Notes: generated by a model not told the origin, from the letters alone. DNA of 64,000 bases from Pontiella sulfatireligans (GCF_900890705.1 NZ_CAAHFH010000001.1:2852001-2916000), one strand, 5' to 3'. Shown: positions 45,398 to 53,986, counted from the first letter of the stretch. Made by a program: numbers and translations.

Positions 45398-47184
45398 TAT
45401 AGACCTCCAATGATTTCATTGAAACCTTCCTCGAAAAATCCATTCGGCCACTCGTCGACAAATCCCCCTTCTTCATCGACCCGCAACTCGGTCACCCTTA
45501 TACCGTCTGACGCTGGTTCAAGATACAGCACCGCCACATCGTCCGGCGTCAGCTCCTTGCCTTCTGGCGCATTGCCCGCCGCCGTTTCCCGCATCCGTCG
45601 CAACAGACGGAGAATGATGTGCTCGGAATGGGTTTCGAGAATGGATACCCTACCCCAATTCGCGCGAATGATAAAAACATCGGCTAAATCACATTGCATG
45701 GCCGGGTGTAGGTGCAATTCCGGTTCTTCTATCGACAGCGCCCCGCCGCCTACTACGGCACCAATAAGAATCGGCATCAATTGGGAGACACCGGTTCCCA
45801 AGTCTATTGGGCGAAGCTCGGTGTTGCTGGCATCAAGAAATACCACTTCCCGCTGCACGGGTGCCTTTTTTATTTCGGCCAGAATCTCGGCAACCTGAGA
45901 TGCGATGAGCTTCGCACCTCGCTTCTTGGACAAACCCTTCAAGTACTGCATCCATTGGCCATCCACATCAAGCAGCTGGGAGTTTTTGCATTGCACCTTG
46001 TAGTCCAACTTAACTACCTCGAGGAAAAAACCAGTCTTGATGAGCGCTCCATATTCATCTGGTTCTCGCTCACTAGCTAGCCAATCCAAACACTCAACAA
46101 GTTTGTTAACCGCCTCATCTTCCGTCATTTCATCATTCTTTGTAATGCCTAATCTAGGTTTCAATATTTCCATCCAGGCTTGGGATCCATCAAACCAGCA
46201 TGTTTTTTCCCATTCCTCCACTCGACCGGTCTCAGGAACCATGCGCAAGGGGCCAATATGAATATGCTTCGAAAGTGCCTCACTAACAGTCTCCCCAACG
46301 CCCAACAGTAACTGCGAGACTAAATGAGCCAATGGATTCAAATCCACACCAGTAATCCCTCTCTCATCAATATCGGCTTTCAGAAAGGTCTCCGGATTTT
46401 CTTTATATGCCTCGTAATATTCGCTTTCCGAAAACTGTAACTCATAAGGAACAGTCCACCCCGATGGAATACATGCCTTCCTTGGGGAAAAATCTGAGCT
46501 AAGTAGCTCTTCCATACAAATTTTAGACATGGCCGTTATAAACGATCTGTCCGCAATATTTGAGAGAGTAATCGCTTTTCGCAGTCCATCATTCTGTCTA
46601 GAAATATTTACAACCACAGGATGCAAAGGATTAAGACGAACTGAAAACATAATATCTCGTGAGACAATCCAGGTGCCGTTTAATCCAACACTATATTGCA
46701 CAATATACGGTCTCTTTTCCGAATACGCGCGGCCAAACCAGATCTCAACGAAACAGGTTTGAAGATCCTCCAGCTTATTTAAATCTACAGTCGCGAAATC
46801 ATCTTGGTTCGAGGGTTTGAATACTTCGGGGAAACAAGGCAGCTTTTTCCCATCAATAGGAGAGAACGGCTGTTGCTTTCTCACAAGAGAAGACTCAACA
46901 CGAATTTTCACCATTTTAGATTCATCATGCCGGTGGACAAACTGTTTGAATCCTCCCAGATGAATCTTGTCCCCGCCCAGCGATAGAGTGTCCAGATCGG
47001 GTCCCAGCCGTTGCAGCCAATCATTCATCAACAGTATTGCCTGTAGCACGGTGCTTTTCCCCGCGCTGTTCGCACCAAACATAAGCGTGATCGGCTTCAG
47101 GGGAATGGTGACAGGCGCACCGATGCCCTTGAAGTTTTCGATGGTTATGCTCGTGATTTTTGCGATTTGTTTTTCTGCACTCAT
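45397..47184 (-). CDS. DUF3696-type AAA ATPase (OLD/AriA-like)
   Basis: ATG 47184, with AAAGGAAT upstream, begins MSAEKQIAKITSITIENFKG; earlier starts add non-conserved sequence. The 595-residue protein has an SMC/OLD-like split ATPase: Walker A GANSAGKST (37-45) near the N-terminus and, after a ~430-residue insertion, the ABC-like signature DLGTGVSQLMPIL, Walker B ALSIEEPELHLHP and the ETHSEH switch. A DUF3696-like end follows (EGGFVDEWPNGFFEEGFNE). Such ATPases occur in OLD, Gabija, PARIS and related anti-phage systems, usually with an effector encoded alongside, as here. Confidence 0.85.
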   Translation of the reverse strand: MSAEKQIAKITSITIENFKGIGAPVTIPLKPITLMFGANSAGKSTVLQAILLMNDWLQRLGPDLDTLSLGGDKIHLGGFKQFVHRHDESKMVKIRVESSLVRKQQPFSPIDGKKLPCFPEVFKPSNQDDFATVDLNKLEDLQTCFVEIWFGRAYSEKRPYIVQYSVGLNGTWIVSRDIMFSVRLNPLHPVVVNISRQNDGLRKAITLSNIADRSFITAMSKICMEELLSSDFSPRKACIPSGWTVPYELQFSESEYYEAYKENPETFLKADIDERGITGVDLNPLAHLVSQLLLGVGETVSEALSKHIHIGPLRMVPETGRVEEWEKTCWFDGSQAWMEILKPRLGITKNDEMTEDEAVNKLVECLDWLASEREPDEYGALIKTGFFLEVVKLDYKVQCKNSQLLDVDGQWMQYLKGLSKKRGAKLIASQVAEILAEIKKAPVQREVVFLDASNTELRPIDLGTGVSQLMPILIGAVVGGGALSIEEPELHLHPAMQCDLADVFIIRANWGRVSILETHSEHIILRLLRRMRETAAGNAPEGKELTPDDVAVLYLEPASDGIRVTELRVDEEGGFVDEWPNGFFEEGFNEIIGGL

Positions 47185-47273
47185 GTTTATTCCTTTTGAC
47201 GTCACTGTTGTCTCACACCATCCTGCGGTTTGCCGAATTTTTGACGTCGGCTGACGTCTCGCATGTTGTTGTG

Positions 47274-47337
47274 TGGAGCGCGACGCTCCGTTGGAGCCCC
47301 GTCCGTTGCTGGGCTCCGACAAAGCGTCGCCCTCCAA
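47274..47337. repeat. Dispersed 63-bp hairpin repeat, copy 2
   Basis: The inverse-oriented relative of the element at 36392-36454: it starts TGGAGCGCGACGCTCCGTTG and ends GGCTCCGACAAAGCGTCGCC followed by CTCCA. It separates the ATPase operon from the Schlafen remnant. Three GACGTC sites lie between it and the ATPase start (about 47197, 47243 and 47252). Confidence 0.75.
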
Positions 47338-47461
47338 ACGATCTTTTCTGACCCATCCTATTCCTTTTATCCAAATTTCCTTTGCGCTTCCCTGCGTTCT
47401 CTCGCGGCTAATCAAATTCCCCTTTTTTCATTCGCAACGAAGCAGGATGCGTCGTCTACGA

Positions 47462-47610
47462 TTATTCCTCCAATCCAGCAATCAGGGCGCGGCCTTTTTC
47501 GCGGATGCGGCGTATGCCGGAGCCGACCTGCTCGACAGCGTTCATGCGGCAGAGCATGCCGAAAAGCAGCGGGTTGTTCTTGATGCCGAGCAGCTCGAGG
47601 GTCATGACTC
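47462..47610 (-). pseudogene. Remnant of a second AlbA_2/Schlafen gene
   Basis: On the minus strand this stretch reads MTLELLGIKNNPLLFGMLCR, then MNAVEQVGSGIRRIREKGRA and ends IAGLEE with a stop. It matches the intact neighbour (MTPELLGVKSIPRNPLLFGM then NAVEQVGSGVRRIRE) at protein and DNA level (compare 47480-47600 with 47985-48105). It begins exactly at the end of the intact gene, overlapping its last few codons, so two paralogues were fused by deletion with loss of most of the second. Confidence 0.8.
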
Positions 47611-49014
47611 CGGCTCCCCCTTCCTATCCAGTACGGCCTTTCCCTTTTCAGTCAGCCGGTATTTTTGAGTTGGACTGCGTGGCGCATCAGGCTGGGTCAT
47701 TTCGATGAACCGCTCAGCCAAGGCCGGAACCAGATAGTTTTTGGAGAAACTTACCCGATCCTTCATATCAACGTTTTTCATCAGTTCAGACCGGCTGAAT
47801 TCCCCACCTTTACAGGCAGCCAGCAGCTTATCTACTTGCTGGGTTACTTGCTGGGTTACTTGCTGGGTTACTTGCTGGGAGGCGTCATCCTCGATCCGCA
47901 TGCCATCTTTGAGTTTAGGACGCTGAAAGGAGAGGGTTACCCAGTGCTCGTTGATTTCATATTCCGCCTCCGCGACATGGTAGTCGCGGCAAATTTCGCG
48001 GATGCGGCGTACGCCGGAGCCGACCTGCTCGACGGCGTTCATGCGGTAGAGCATACCAAAGAGGAGCGGGTTGCGGGGAATGCTCTTCACGCCCAGCAGT
48101 TCCGGGGTCATTCCAGCGGGCAGTCCGCCGGGACTGACGATTTCGACGCGGTCTTCGAAAATGTAGATCTGCACGTTGGCGGATGAGCGGTAGTCGCGGT
48201 GCGCCAGTGCGTTGACAATCGCTTCGCGCAACGCGGCCTCGGGGAGCTCGGGACGCTCCTCGCGCGTCATGGTTTCGATGATGAACTCTGTGTTCAGCTT
48301 GCTCAGCACCCACGTGATGGAATCCTGATAGTTGTTGTAGACGTTGCCTGCGAAATCCTTACGGTCGAGGATGCGGGTTTTGGTATAGCCCAGAAACAAG
48401 GCACATGAGATGTGGGCGGAGGAGTTGTATTTACGGATGTCATCGGTCAGCAGCCATGCCCCGGCGTTGGTCATTTTGCCGTCCCGGATCAAGTGCAGGT
48501 TTTCCAAGGTCTGCCGGGCATCCAGCCTCTCCGGAATTCCGGCCTGTCTGGCGAACTCCTGATAAATATTTCCGGCCAGGTCACTTTCGAGGTCGAATCG
48601 ATCGCAGGGCATTTCGTCGAAGCGGATGAGTCCTTCCTTGAAGAAGTATTCCCGGATTTCATCGCGCGTCATTTGCTGCGACGATGCGCCGTCGCGGAAA
48701 TAGAATTTACCGGCATGGGAATAGGGTTTGCTGTTTTGCGGAGGTACGGTTACCAGCAGTACGCCTTCAATTTCCTCAACATCAATAATAATGGGCGGGT
48801 CGATGCTGCGGGCAATGGTCTGGATTTCTGATTTTAAGCGGTTAGAGTCTGAAATGCCGATGATGGTTCCATCGTCGGCAATCCCGATCAGCACGGTCCC
48901 GCCGGTGGCGTTGGCAAAGGCGCAGAGTTCGCGTCCGAGGTGGCTGGTTCCCGATCGTTTGAATTCGGTGGTAAAGCCTTCGCCGAGGGCAATGATGTCG
49001 TTGAGGTTCTTCAT
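47602..49014 (-). CDS. AlbA_2/Schlafen-type ATP-binding HTH protein
   Basis: ATG 49014 overlaps the CARF gene stop (ATGA). The 470-residue protein has an AlbA_2 (Schlafen-core) domain (~1-120: EFKRSGTSHLGRELCAFANA, GGTVLIGIADDG, PYSHAGKFYFRDGASS), a middle part with a GHKL-like ATPase-type pattern (EAALREAIVNALAHRDY, DRVEIVSPGGLPAGM, GSGVRRI), and a C-terminal winged helix after a QQVT tandem repeat. Such proteins are common near mobile and defence genes; the eukaryotic Schlafen core cleaves tRNA, but bacterial activity is unproven. Coupling to a CARF protein suggests control by a cyclic nucleotide. Confidence 0.88.
   Translation of the reverse strand: MKNLNDIIALGEGFTTEFKRSGTSHLGRELCAFANATGGTVLIGIADDGTIIGISDSNRLKSEIQTIARSIDPPIIIDVEEIEGVLLVTVPPQNSKPYSHAGKFYFRDGASSQQMTRDEIREYFFKEGLIRFDEMPCDRFDLESDLAGNIYQEFARQAGIPERLDARQTLENLHLIRDGKMTNAGAWLLTDDIRKYNSSAHISCALFLGYTKTRILDRKDFAGNVYNNYQDSITWVLSKLNTEFIIETMTREERPELPEAALREAIVNALAHRDYRSSANVQIYIFEDRVEIVSPGGLPAGMTPELLGVKSIPRNPLLFGMLYRMNAVEQVGSGVRRIREICRDYHVAEAEYEINEHWVTLSFQRPKLKDGMRIEDDASQQVTQQVTQQVTQQVDKLLAACKGGEFSRSELMKNVDMKDRVSFSKNYLVPALAERFIEMTQPDAPRSPTQKYRLTEKGKAVLDRKGEPES
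47834..47880. repeat. 12-bp tandem repeat coding QQVT
   Basis: Nearly four units of ACTTGCTGGGTT lie in the Schlafen gene and encode QQVTQQVTQQVTQQV on the minus strand. Being 12 bp, changes in copy number keep the frame and would alter linker length between the AlbA_2/ATPase part and the C-terminal winged helix. Confidence 0.85.
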
Positions 49015-50111
49015 GTCAGTTCGTCTACGATAATTTTTTCGGCGGGATACGAGTGCTTGTTTTTCCGTTTCATCGAGGGCAGGAGCAGCTCCGCAAGACC
49101 GGGTTCCGCAAAGGCCTGCCGCAGCTTGGAACGGGCGCTGGATGCCCATTTGCGGAAGTCTTCGGAATCGGGCGTTCCGGCATCTTTGAAATTATGGAAC
49201 CAGTTGACCCCTCCGGGCACCTTGCATTCCAGCAACTGCGCGAAGTCAATTTCGAGATCGAGCCAACCGGCAGGAGGGAGGTTCTTTTTGCTACGGTTGA
49301 GCATGATGTAAACCAAGGCAAACTCGGACGCGCTCAGATCAACGCCTGCTTTACCAATCAACATCGTTCCCTGTCGGGCATTCAGCCGGACGACGGGATA
49401 GTTTGCGGGGCTTGGGGCAATACCCTGCACTTTGCGGACGAGCTGCATGTAGGAAGGCGGAATGCTTCGGAACTCTTTTTCATACCAGCCACGCACGCGC
49501 ACGAAGGGAATGTCCGATAAGACGGGCATGCCCTTGGCGGAAAGATAGGTCTTCCCTCCCCGCTTGTGCTTCACTCCTTTTTCAGGAAAAAGGAACGGCG
49601 GTTCCATTCGCTGTTCGTAGGGTTCGTTCACCAGAACATGACACACGCGGTCCTGCGACCGACCAAGCAGCGACATGCAGGAAATCATCAAGGCGCTCAT
49701 GCTTTTCCGGCCACCAGCAATGGAGGCCACCACGCGCGTCCCCGGATCTTCGGTGTATTGCCGCAGCACCTTCAGGATAAAATCCGCCGCCGCATCGTTC
49801 TGCTCCGGCGTGGCGATATCGTCGAAGTCGGATTTTCCATCCCCGAGAATCCGGATCGAATCCGAGGCACCAAATGCCAGCTTCCCTCCGGTTCCAAGGC
49901 CATCGGCTTCCAGTTGCCGGCACAGCCGCCCCCATCCACCGCCATCCAAGAGCTGCGATTCGATACACTTCCGGCCAGTCACGGTCGTAATGGCCACCAC
50001 CTCATCCGGAACGACCGGCGGCTTTTCGTGGGCCAGCGCCCAAACCGTGTTCGTCAGCACCGCCGGCGAAAGACCCACCCCAGCAATCAAAATATTCTTA
50101 TATTCACCCAT
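49011..50111 (-). CDS. CARF-domain protein of the NE0113/Csm6-ring-nuclease type with C-terminal winged helix
   Basis: ATG 50111 begins MGEYKNILIAGVGLSPAVLT, the start of the CRISPR-associated NE0113 family; starts further upstream are not conserved. CARF motifs are GVGLSPAVLTN (11-21), VPDEVVAITT (34-43) and SIAGGRKSMSALMI (130-143), the ligand-binding loop, then DRVCHVLVNEP. The N-terminal ~210 residues match the ring-nuclease domain; the remaining 155 include a winged-helix-like region (LSASEFALVYIML, SSARSKLRQAFAEPG). CARF proteins bind cyclic oligoadenylates of type III CRISPR. No cas genes are seen here. The stop overlaps the Schlafen start. Confidence 0.85.
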   Translation of the reverse strand: MGEYKNILIAGVGLSPAVLTNTVWALAHEKPPVVPDEVVAITTVTGRKCIESQLLDGGGWGRLCRQLEADGLGTGGKLAFGASDSIRILGDGKSDFDDIATPEQNDAAADFILKVLRQYTEDPGTRVVASIAGGRKSMSALMISCMSLLGRSQDRVCHVLVNEPYEQRMEPPFLFPEKGVKHKRGGKTYLSAKGMPVLSDIPFVRVRGWYEKEFRSIPPSYMQLVRKVQGIAPSPANYPVVRLNARQGTMLIGKAGVDLSASEFALVYIMLNRSKKNLPPAGWLDLEIDFAQLLECKVPGGVNWFHNFKDAGTPDSEDFRKWASSARSKLRQAFAEPGLAELLLPSMKRKNKHSYPAEKIIVDELT

Positions 50112-50251
50112 AGCGCCATTTAAGAGCTTCACTAAACACATTGGCAAGCTCCTTAAGACATTTTGGAACATAATGACTGGCCCGCATTCCGACTTCCAAT
50201 CATTCTCCAATTTTCATACCCTGCACAATTATCTGACCAAGAGCACTGACC

Positions 50252-50455
50252 ATGATTAAAGATGCCGTCGCCAAACTTATCAGCAGCGAATCCCTCGCCC
50301 GCACAGAGGCCGTCGCGACGATGACCGACATTATGGCGGGCAACGCCACCGAAGCGCAGATCGGTGCAATGAATGCAAAACCCCGTCCAGCCGGAGACTC
50401 AGCGAATAGCATCCCCGGCTGTGCCGAAGCAATGCCTGAGGGAAACAAAACATGA
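50252..50455 (+). pseudogene. trpD 5' fragment (duplicate)
   Basis: The 67 residues start MIKDAVAKLISSESLARTEA and follow the intact TrpD N-terminus (MIKEAIAKLISKEPLSRAEA) for about 62 residues, then end. At DNA level a 27-bp block (50337-50370 against 52716-52749) is nearly identical. All catalytic motifs are missing. Its stop overlaps ATG 50452 of the nitroreductase gene, so the fragment may serve as a translated leader. It looks like a partial duplication of the trpD 5' end. Confidence 0.85.
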
Positions 50456-52527
50456 CCACCATCATACTCATCGCCACTCCGCCCCTGCTTTTGTTCGCCT
50501 TTCTGCTCGGGATGAAGCTTTCAGGCAGGCAACCGATCCGGCTCATGGTTAATACCTACACCTCCCTCCTGCTGCTCCTGTATTTCCTTGCGACAACCGG
50601 ACTCGGCATTTTCTGGGTTGCAAACCAGCACCTCCCGGTCTTCGATCTCCACTACCTCTTCGGATACGTCGCCGGCCTGCTGGCCTGTATCCATGTCTAC
50701 CAGAACCGCAAACAGATACGAATCCGGTTCAAGCCGCGCCCCGGCCGGACAAACGCGCCGACACCCGGCAAACCCGCAACCGCCCTCAAAGGCAAACTCG
50801 CGGCGGCCGCGGTTGCGGGAATTGTTTGTTTTTGGATGGGAATGCAGCTCGGCAACCATTCCATCTCTGTCTACCCGCAACAGAGCAAACCGGGAAGTTC
50901 CTCCGAATCAAATCCGGTACAGGGAAAAAACGGGCAAGCGGTTCTGAAAAGCGCCCCGGCGGTGGACCGCCAAATCATTGAAGACGGAAAAAACAAAACC
51001 CCCTTGGCCGTCTACTACCACAACGCCACCAAAAACACCCGGTGGAATGTCGTCCAAAATCCCGGGGGACTGGATTGGTCGAAACGCCCGGAGGTCTTCA
51101 AAACCTATCCCGCCGGTCGCAACCTGCCCCTGCCGCAACCGGATTTGGAAAAGACGGACCAGACGGGACAGGTCATCGATCGGCAGAGAAAAACAGTATG
51201 CGCATTCAAACCGGACAGAATGACGGCAACGGAGCTCTCCTCCGTTTTAATGCTGAACAACGGCGTAACCGGCAAGCTCGAATATCCCGGCGTCAAATAC
51301 TACCTGCGGTCGGCCCCCTCGGCCGGCGCACTCTATCCCACGATTACCTACGTCCTGGTCAACACGGTCGAAGGTATTGAACCAGGCCTCTACCACTACC
51401 TGATCAAAGAACACGAACTCCACCTGATCGACCCGGACCCCGGCCTGACGGAAAAGCTCCAAAACGCCGTCGCGTCGCCCGCCCTGCTGGAAAACGCGAA
51501 CGTTGTATTCATCTATACGGCAAACTACTACCGCTCTTGCTGGAAATATGGAAAAAGAGCGTACCGCTACATCCTGCTCGACACGGGACACGTAGCCAAG
51601 AACGCGCTGCTTGGAGCAGAAACCTTCGGCTACCAAGGCAATCCAATCGGGTGTTTCGACGACCGGCGCGTAAACGCCCTGCTGCGGGTCGACGACGCCG
51701 AAGAGGGCGCCCTGCTGCTGCTCCCGCTGGGAAAAGGCACAAAGGCCGGGCCGGCTACGCTTGAAAGAGCCGTCAAAGCGGCCCCGCAAACGCTTTCGGG
51801 CAAAGCCGACGAACTGGTGCTCTTTGCCCATGGACAGACCTATCTGGAACTGGGGGGCCCGCTTCAATATGTGGCCCCAACGGCAACCGTCCGAATTTAC
51901 GGGAAATCCTACCCCGCGCTGCCCATTGTTGATTTGCCGGACACATACCAGGCGGGAAGCAGCCTTCCCTCCTCCATCATGAACCGCCGGTCCGTCAGGA
52001 ACTGGGACGACCAGGCCATGACAATGGCCCAGCTTTCGTCCCTGCTCTACTACTCGTTCGGAGTGAAAAACGAAAACGGGGAATACCTCGCCGATCCGGG
52101 AATAGAGGGCCCCAGCCTCCTCAACCTGTACTTGGTCGTCAACAAGGTCAAAGGACTGGAAGCGGGGGTCTACTGCTATAACAGGCAGCGGCACAATCTT
52201 TCGCAAATCCAGAGAGGGGACTTCCACCGGACGGTTTTCGACGCCTCGCTTTTCCAGGAAGTGGTCGGTCGGTCAGCGGTATGTTTCGTGCTCACGACAT
52301 CGAACGCCCTGCTGGACCACCGGCACGGGGACCGCAGTCTCCGCTATGCGGGGATCGAGGCGGGCATGATCGGCGAAAACATCTATTTGCAGACGCAGGC
52401 ACTGGGGCTGGGCTGCACGGGAATCGGCGCCTATTTCGACGACGAAGTCAGCGCGCTGATCAAGGTCCCCCCTGAGGAAGAAGCCATCACCTACCTGCTG
52501 GCGACCGGCGTAAAAAAGAACCCCTGA
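50452..52527 (+). CDS. Membrane-anchored double SagB-type nitroreductase-family protein
   Basis: The 691-residue protein has an N-terminal membrane part with three or four hydrophobic segments (~5-22, 33-53, 64-80, 113-132); HYLFGYVAGLLACIHVYQN resembles the histidine pair of DUF4405 proteins. Two SagB-type nitroreductase domains follow (~190-430: YYLRSAPSAGALYPTITYVL, ILLDTGHVAKNALLGAETFG; ~500-690: SIMNRRSVRNWDD, YAGIEAGMIGENIYLQTQAL). SagB enzymes are FMN-dependent azoline dehydrogenases in peptide modification, but no precursor or cyclodehydratase gene is seen. FMN may be bound in one or both domains. It may instead be a membrane-linked flavin oxidoreductase. Confidence 0.8.
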   Translation: MTTIILIATPPLLLFAFLLGMKLSGRQPIRLMVNTYTSLLLLLYFLATTGLGIFWVANQHLPVFDLHYLFGYVAGLLACIHVYQNRKQIRIRFKPRPGRTNAPTPGKPATALKGKLAAAAVAGIVCFWMGMQLGNHSISVYPQQSKPGSSSESNPVQGKNGQAVLKSAPAVDRQIIEDGKNKTPLAVYYHNATKNTRWNVVQNPGGLDWSKRPEVFKTYPAGRNLPLPQPDLEKTDQTGQVIDRQRKTVCAFKPDRMTATELSSVLMLNNGVTGKLEYPGVKYYLRSAPSAGALYPTITYVLVNTVEGIEPGLYHYLIKEHELHLIDPDPGLTEKLQNAVASPALLENANVVFIYTANYYRSCWKYGKRAYRYILLDTGHVAKNALLGAETFGYQGNPIGCFDDRRVNALLRVDDAEEGALLLLPLGKGTKAGPATLERAVKAAPQTLSGKADELVLFAHGQTYLELGGPLQYVAPTATVRIYGKSYPALPIVDLPDTYQAGSSLPSSIMNRRSVRNWDDQAMTMAQLSSLLYYSFGVKNENGEYLADPGIEGPSLLNLYLVVNKVKGLEAGVYCYNRQRHNLSQIQRGDFHRTVFDASLFQEVVGRSAVCFVLTTSNALLDHRHGDRSLRYAGIEAGMIGENIYLQTQALGLGCTGIGAYFDDEVSALIKVPPEEEAITYLLATGVKKNP

Positions 52528-52557
52528 ACAAAAACGCCGTTTTCCAACCTTCCAATC

Positions 52558-52614
52558 TTCCAGCCATTGGAATATCATTTCCAATCGTTGGAAGAAAACT
52601 TCCAGACATTGGAA
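52558..52614. repeat. Three 15-bp palindromes at 21-bp spacing
   Basis: TTCCAGCCATTGGAA (52558-52572), TTCCAATCGTTGGAA (52579-52593) and TTCCAGACATTGGAA (52600-52614) share TTCCA-N5-TGGAA and start exactly 21 bp apart, that is two helical turns. A half-site TTCCAACC lies just upstream. They end 16 bp before trpD, in the 103-bp gap after the nitroreductase gene. This could be an operator array or a dispersed repeat. Confidence 0.75.
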
Positions 52615-52630
52615 AGACGGAGCACACATC

Positions 52631-53641
52631 ATGATTAAAGAAGCGATTGCCAAACTGATCAGCAAAGAACCCCTCTCCCGCGCGGAGGCCGCCGCCGCCA
52701 TGACCAACATCATGGCGGGCAACGCCACCGAAGCGCAGATCGGCGCCTTCATCGCCGGGCTCCGGCTAACCGGCGAAACACCGGAAACGATTGCGGGCTG
52801 TGCGGAAGTGATGCGGGCCAACGCCACCAAAATCCAATGCGACGATCCCAATGCGGTCGATATTGTCGGAACCGGCGGCGACGGCGCGCACACGTTTAAT
52901 ATTTCAACTACCGCCGCCTTCGTAATCGCCGGAGCCGGCGTCACCGTCGCCAAGCACGGCTCCTACGGCGTATCGAGCAAATGCGGCAGCGCCAACGTGC
53001 TCTCCGAGCTGGGCGTCAACATTCAATACACCCCGCAGCGCATGGAGGAGTGCCTAGCCGAGCTCGGCATCGCTTTCCTCTTTGCCCCCGGTCTGCACCC
53101 GGCCATGAAGCATGTCATCGGCCCACGCCGCGAACTGGGCATCTGGAGCATCTTCAACATTCTCGGTCCGCTCTGCAATCCGGCCGGCGTCAAGAACGGC
53201 ATCATGGGCGTCTTCAAGCCCGAGCTGGTGCCGATTGTTTCCGACGCCTGTGCGCAACTCGACATGAACTATCAGTTTATCGTCCACGGCAACGACGGCC
53301 TCGACGAATTCACCACAACGACCACGACGATGGTCACTGAAATCCGGCGTGGCAAAGTCGAAAGCTACGAAGTGCAGCCCGCTGGGCTTGGACTCCCCAT
53401 GGCCAATGCTTCCGACCTCATTGGAGGCGAACCTTCCGAAAATGCTGAACTCACCTATGCCCTGCTCCGCGGAGAAAAGGGACCGAAACGCGACATCGTA
53501 TTGCTCAACGCGGCTTTTGCCATCATGGCCGGAGGGAAAGCCGACAATCCCAAGGACGGGATCGCCCTCGCCGCCGAATCGATCGACTCCGGCGCTGCGC
53601 TCAAAAAGCTCGAATCCCTCGCCAAGATGTCACACGGCTGA
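52631..53641 (+). CDS. trpD: Anthranilate phosphoribosyltransferase
   Basis: The 336-residue protein is a full-length TrpD that joins anthranilate to PRPP in tryptophan synthesis. It has the helical N-terminal domain, the PRPP loop VDIVGTGGDGAHTFNISTTA (GTGGDG at 80-85), KHGSYGVSSKCGSANVLSEL, the LGPLCNPAG segment and the VHGNDGLDEFTTT motif. No other trp gene is adjacent; trpB is about 39 kb upstream in the window. A duplicate of its first ~190 bp lies at 50252. Confidence 0.97.
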   Translation: MIKEAIAKLISKEPLSRAEAAAAMTNIMAGNATEAQIGAFIAGLRLTGETPETIAGCAEVMRANATKIQCDDPNAVDIVGTGGDGAHTFNISTTAAFVIAGAGVTVAKHGSYGVSSKCGSANVLSELGVNIQYTPQRMEECLAELGIAFLFAPGLHPAMKHVIGPRRELGIWSIFNILGPLCNPAGVKNGIMGVFKPELVPIVSDACAQLDMNYQFIVHGNDGLDEFTTTTTTMVTEIRRGKVESYEVQPAGLGLPMANASDLIGGEPSENAELTYALLRGEKGPKRDIVLLNAAFAIMAGGKADNPKDGIALAAESIDSGAALKKLESLAKMSHG

Positions 53642-53986
53642 GCAGTCATCACTAGGCATTAAGCTTTAGGTGTTCAGCAAAACACCCGTCACCTAAAACC
53701 TAACCCCTAAAAACTGCCCTTCATGATTTCATCGGCCTTGGTGCTCTATGCAGGGAATGTCGGTTTCCGCGACGGGTTCACGCCGCCTCGAAAGAGGGCG
53801 TGTTCATGCGCGTCCCAGGCCATTTCAACGAGGCGCAGCAACATCCACCTCAAAAAGAACAGGCGCTGACCAGCGCCCTTTCCATCGAATCCTCGATCAT
53901 AGGCCATTGAACCTTAGTGATATGGGGACAACACGGAATCGGGGATTGCGGAACGGGGGAAGGACGGCAAAAAGACGTATGTCGTG
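53642..53986. other. Intergenic region trpD to FixJ-like gene
   Basis: The 345-bp gap includes direct/inverted oligonucleotides based on ACCTAAAACCTAA around 53690 and a hairpin GGCGCT-GACC-AGCGCC (53862-53877) followed by CTTTCC that may end trpD transcripts. Plus-strand frames here run antisense into the regulator gene and are not called. No other feature was seen. Confidence 0.4.

Noticed and set aside
47834..47880. Possible CRISPR-like repeats near the CARF gene
   Set aside because: The units are 12 bp, contiguous without spacers and lie in frame within a coding region; no CRISPR array is present in the window.
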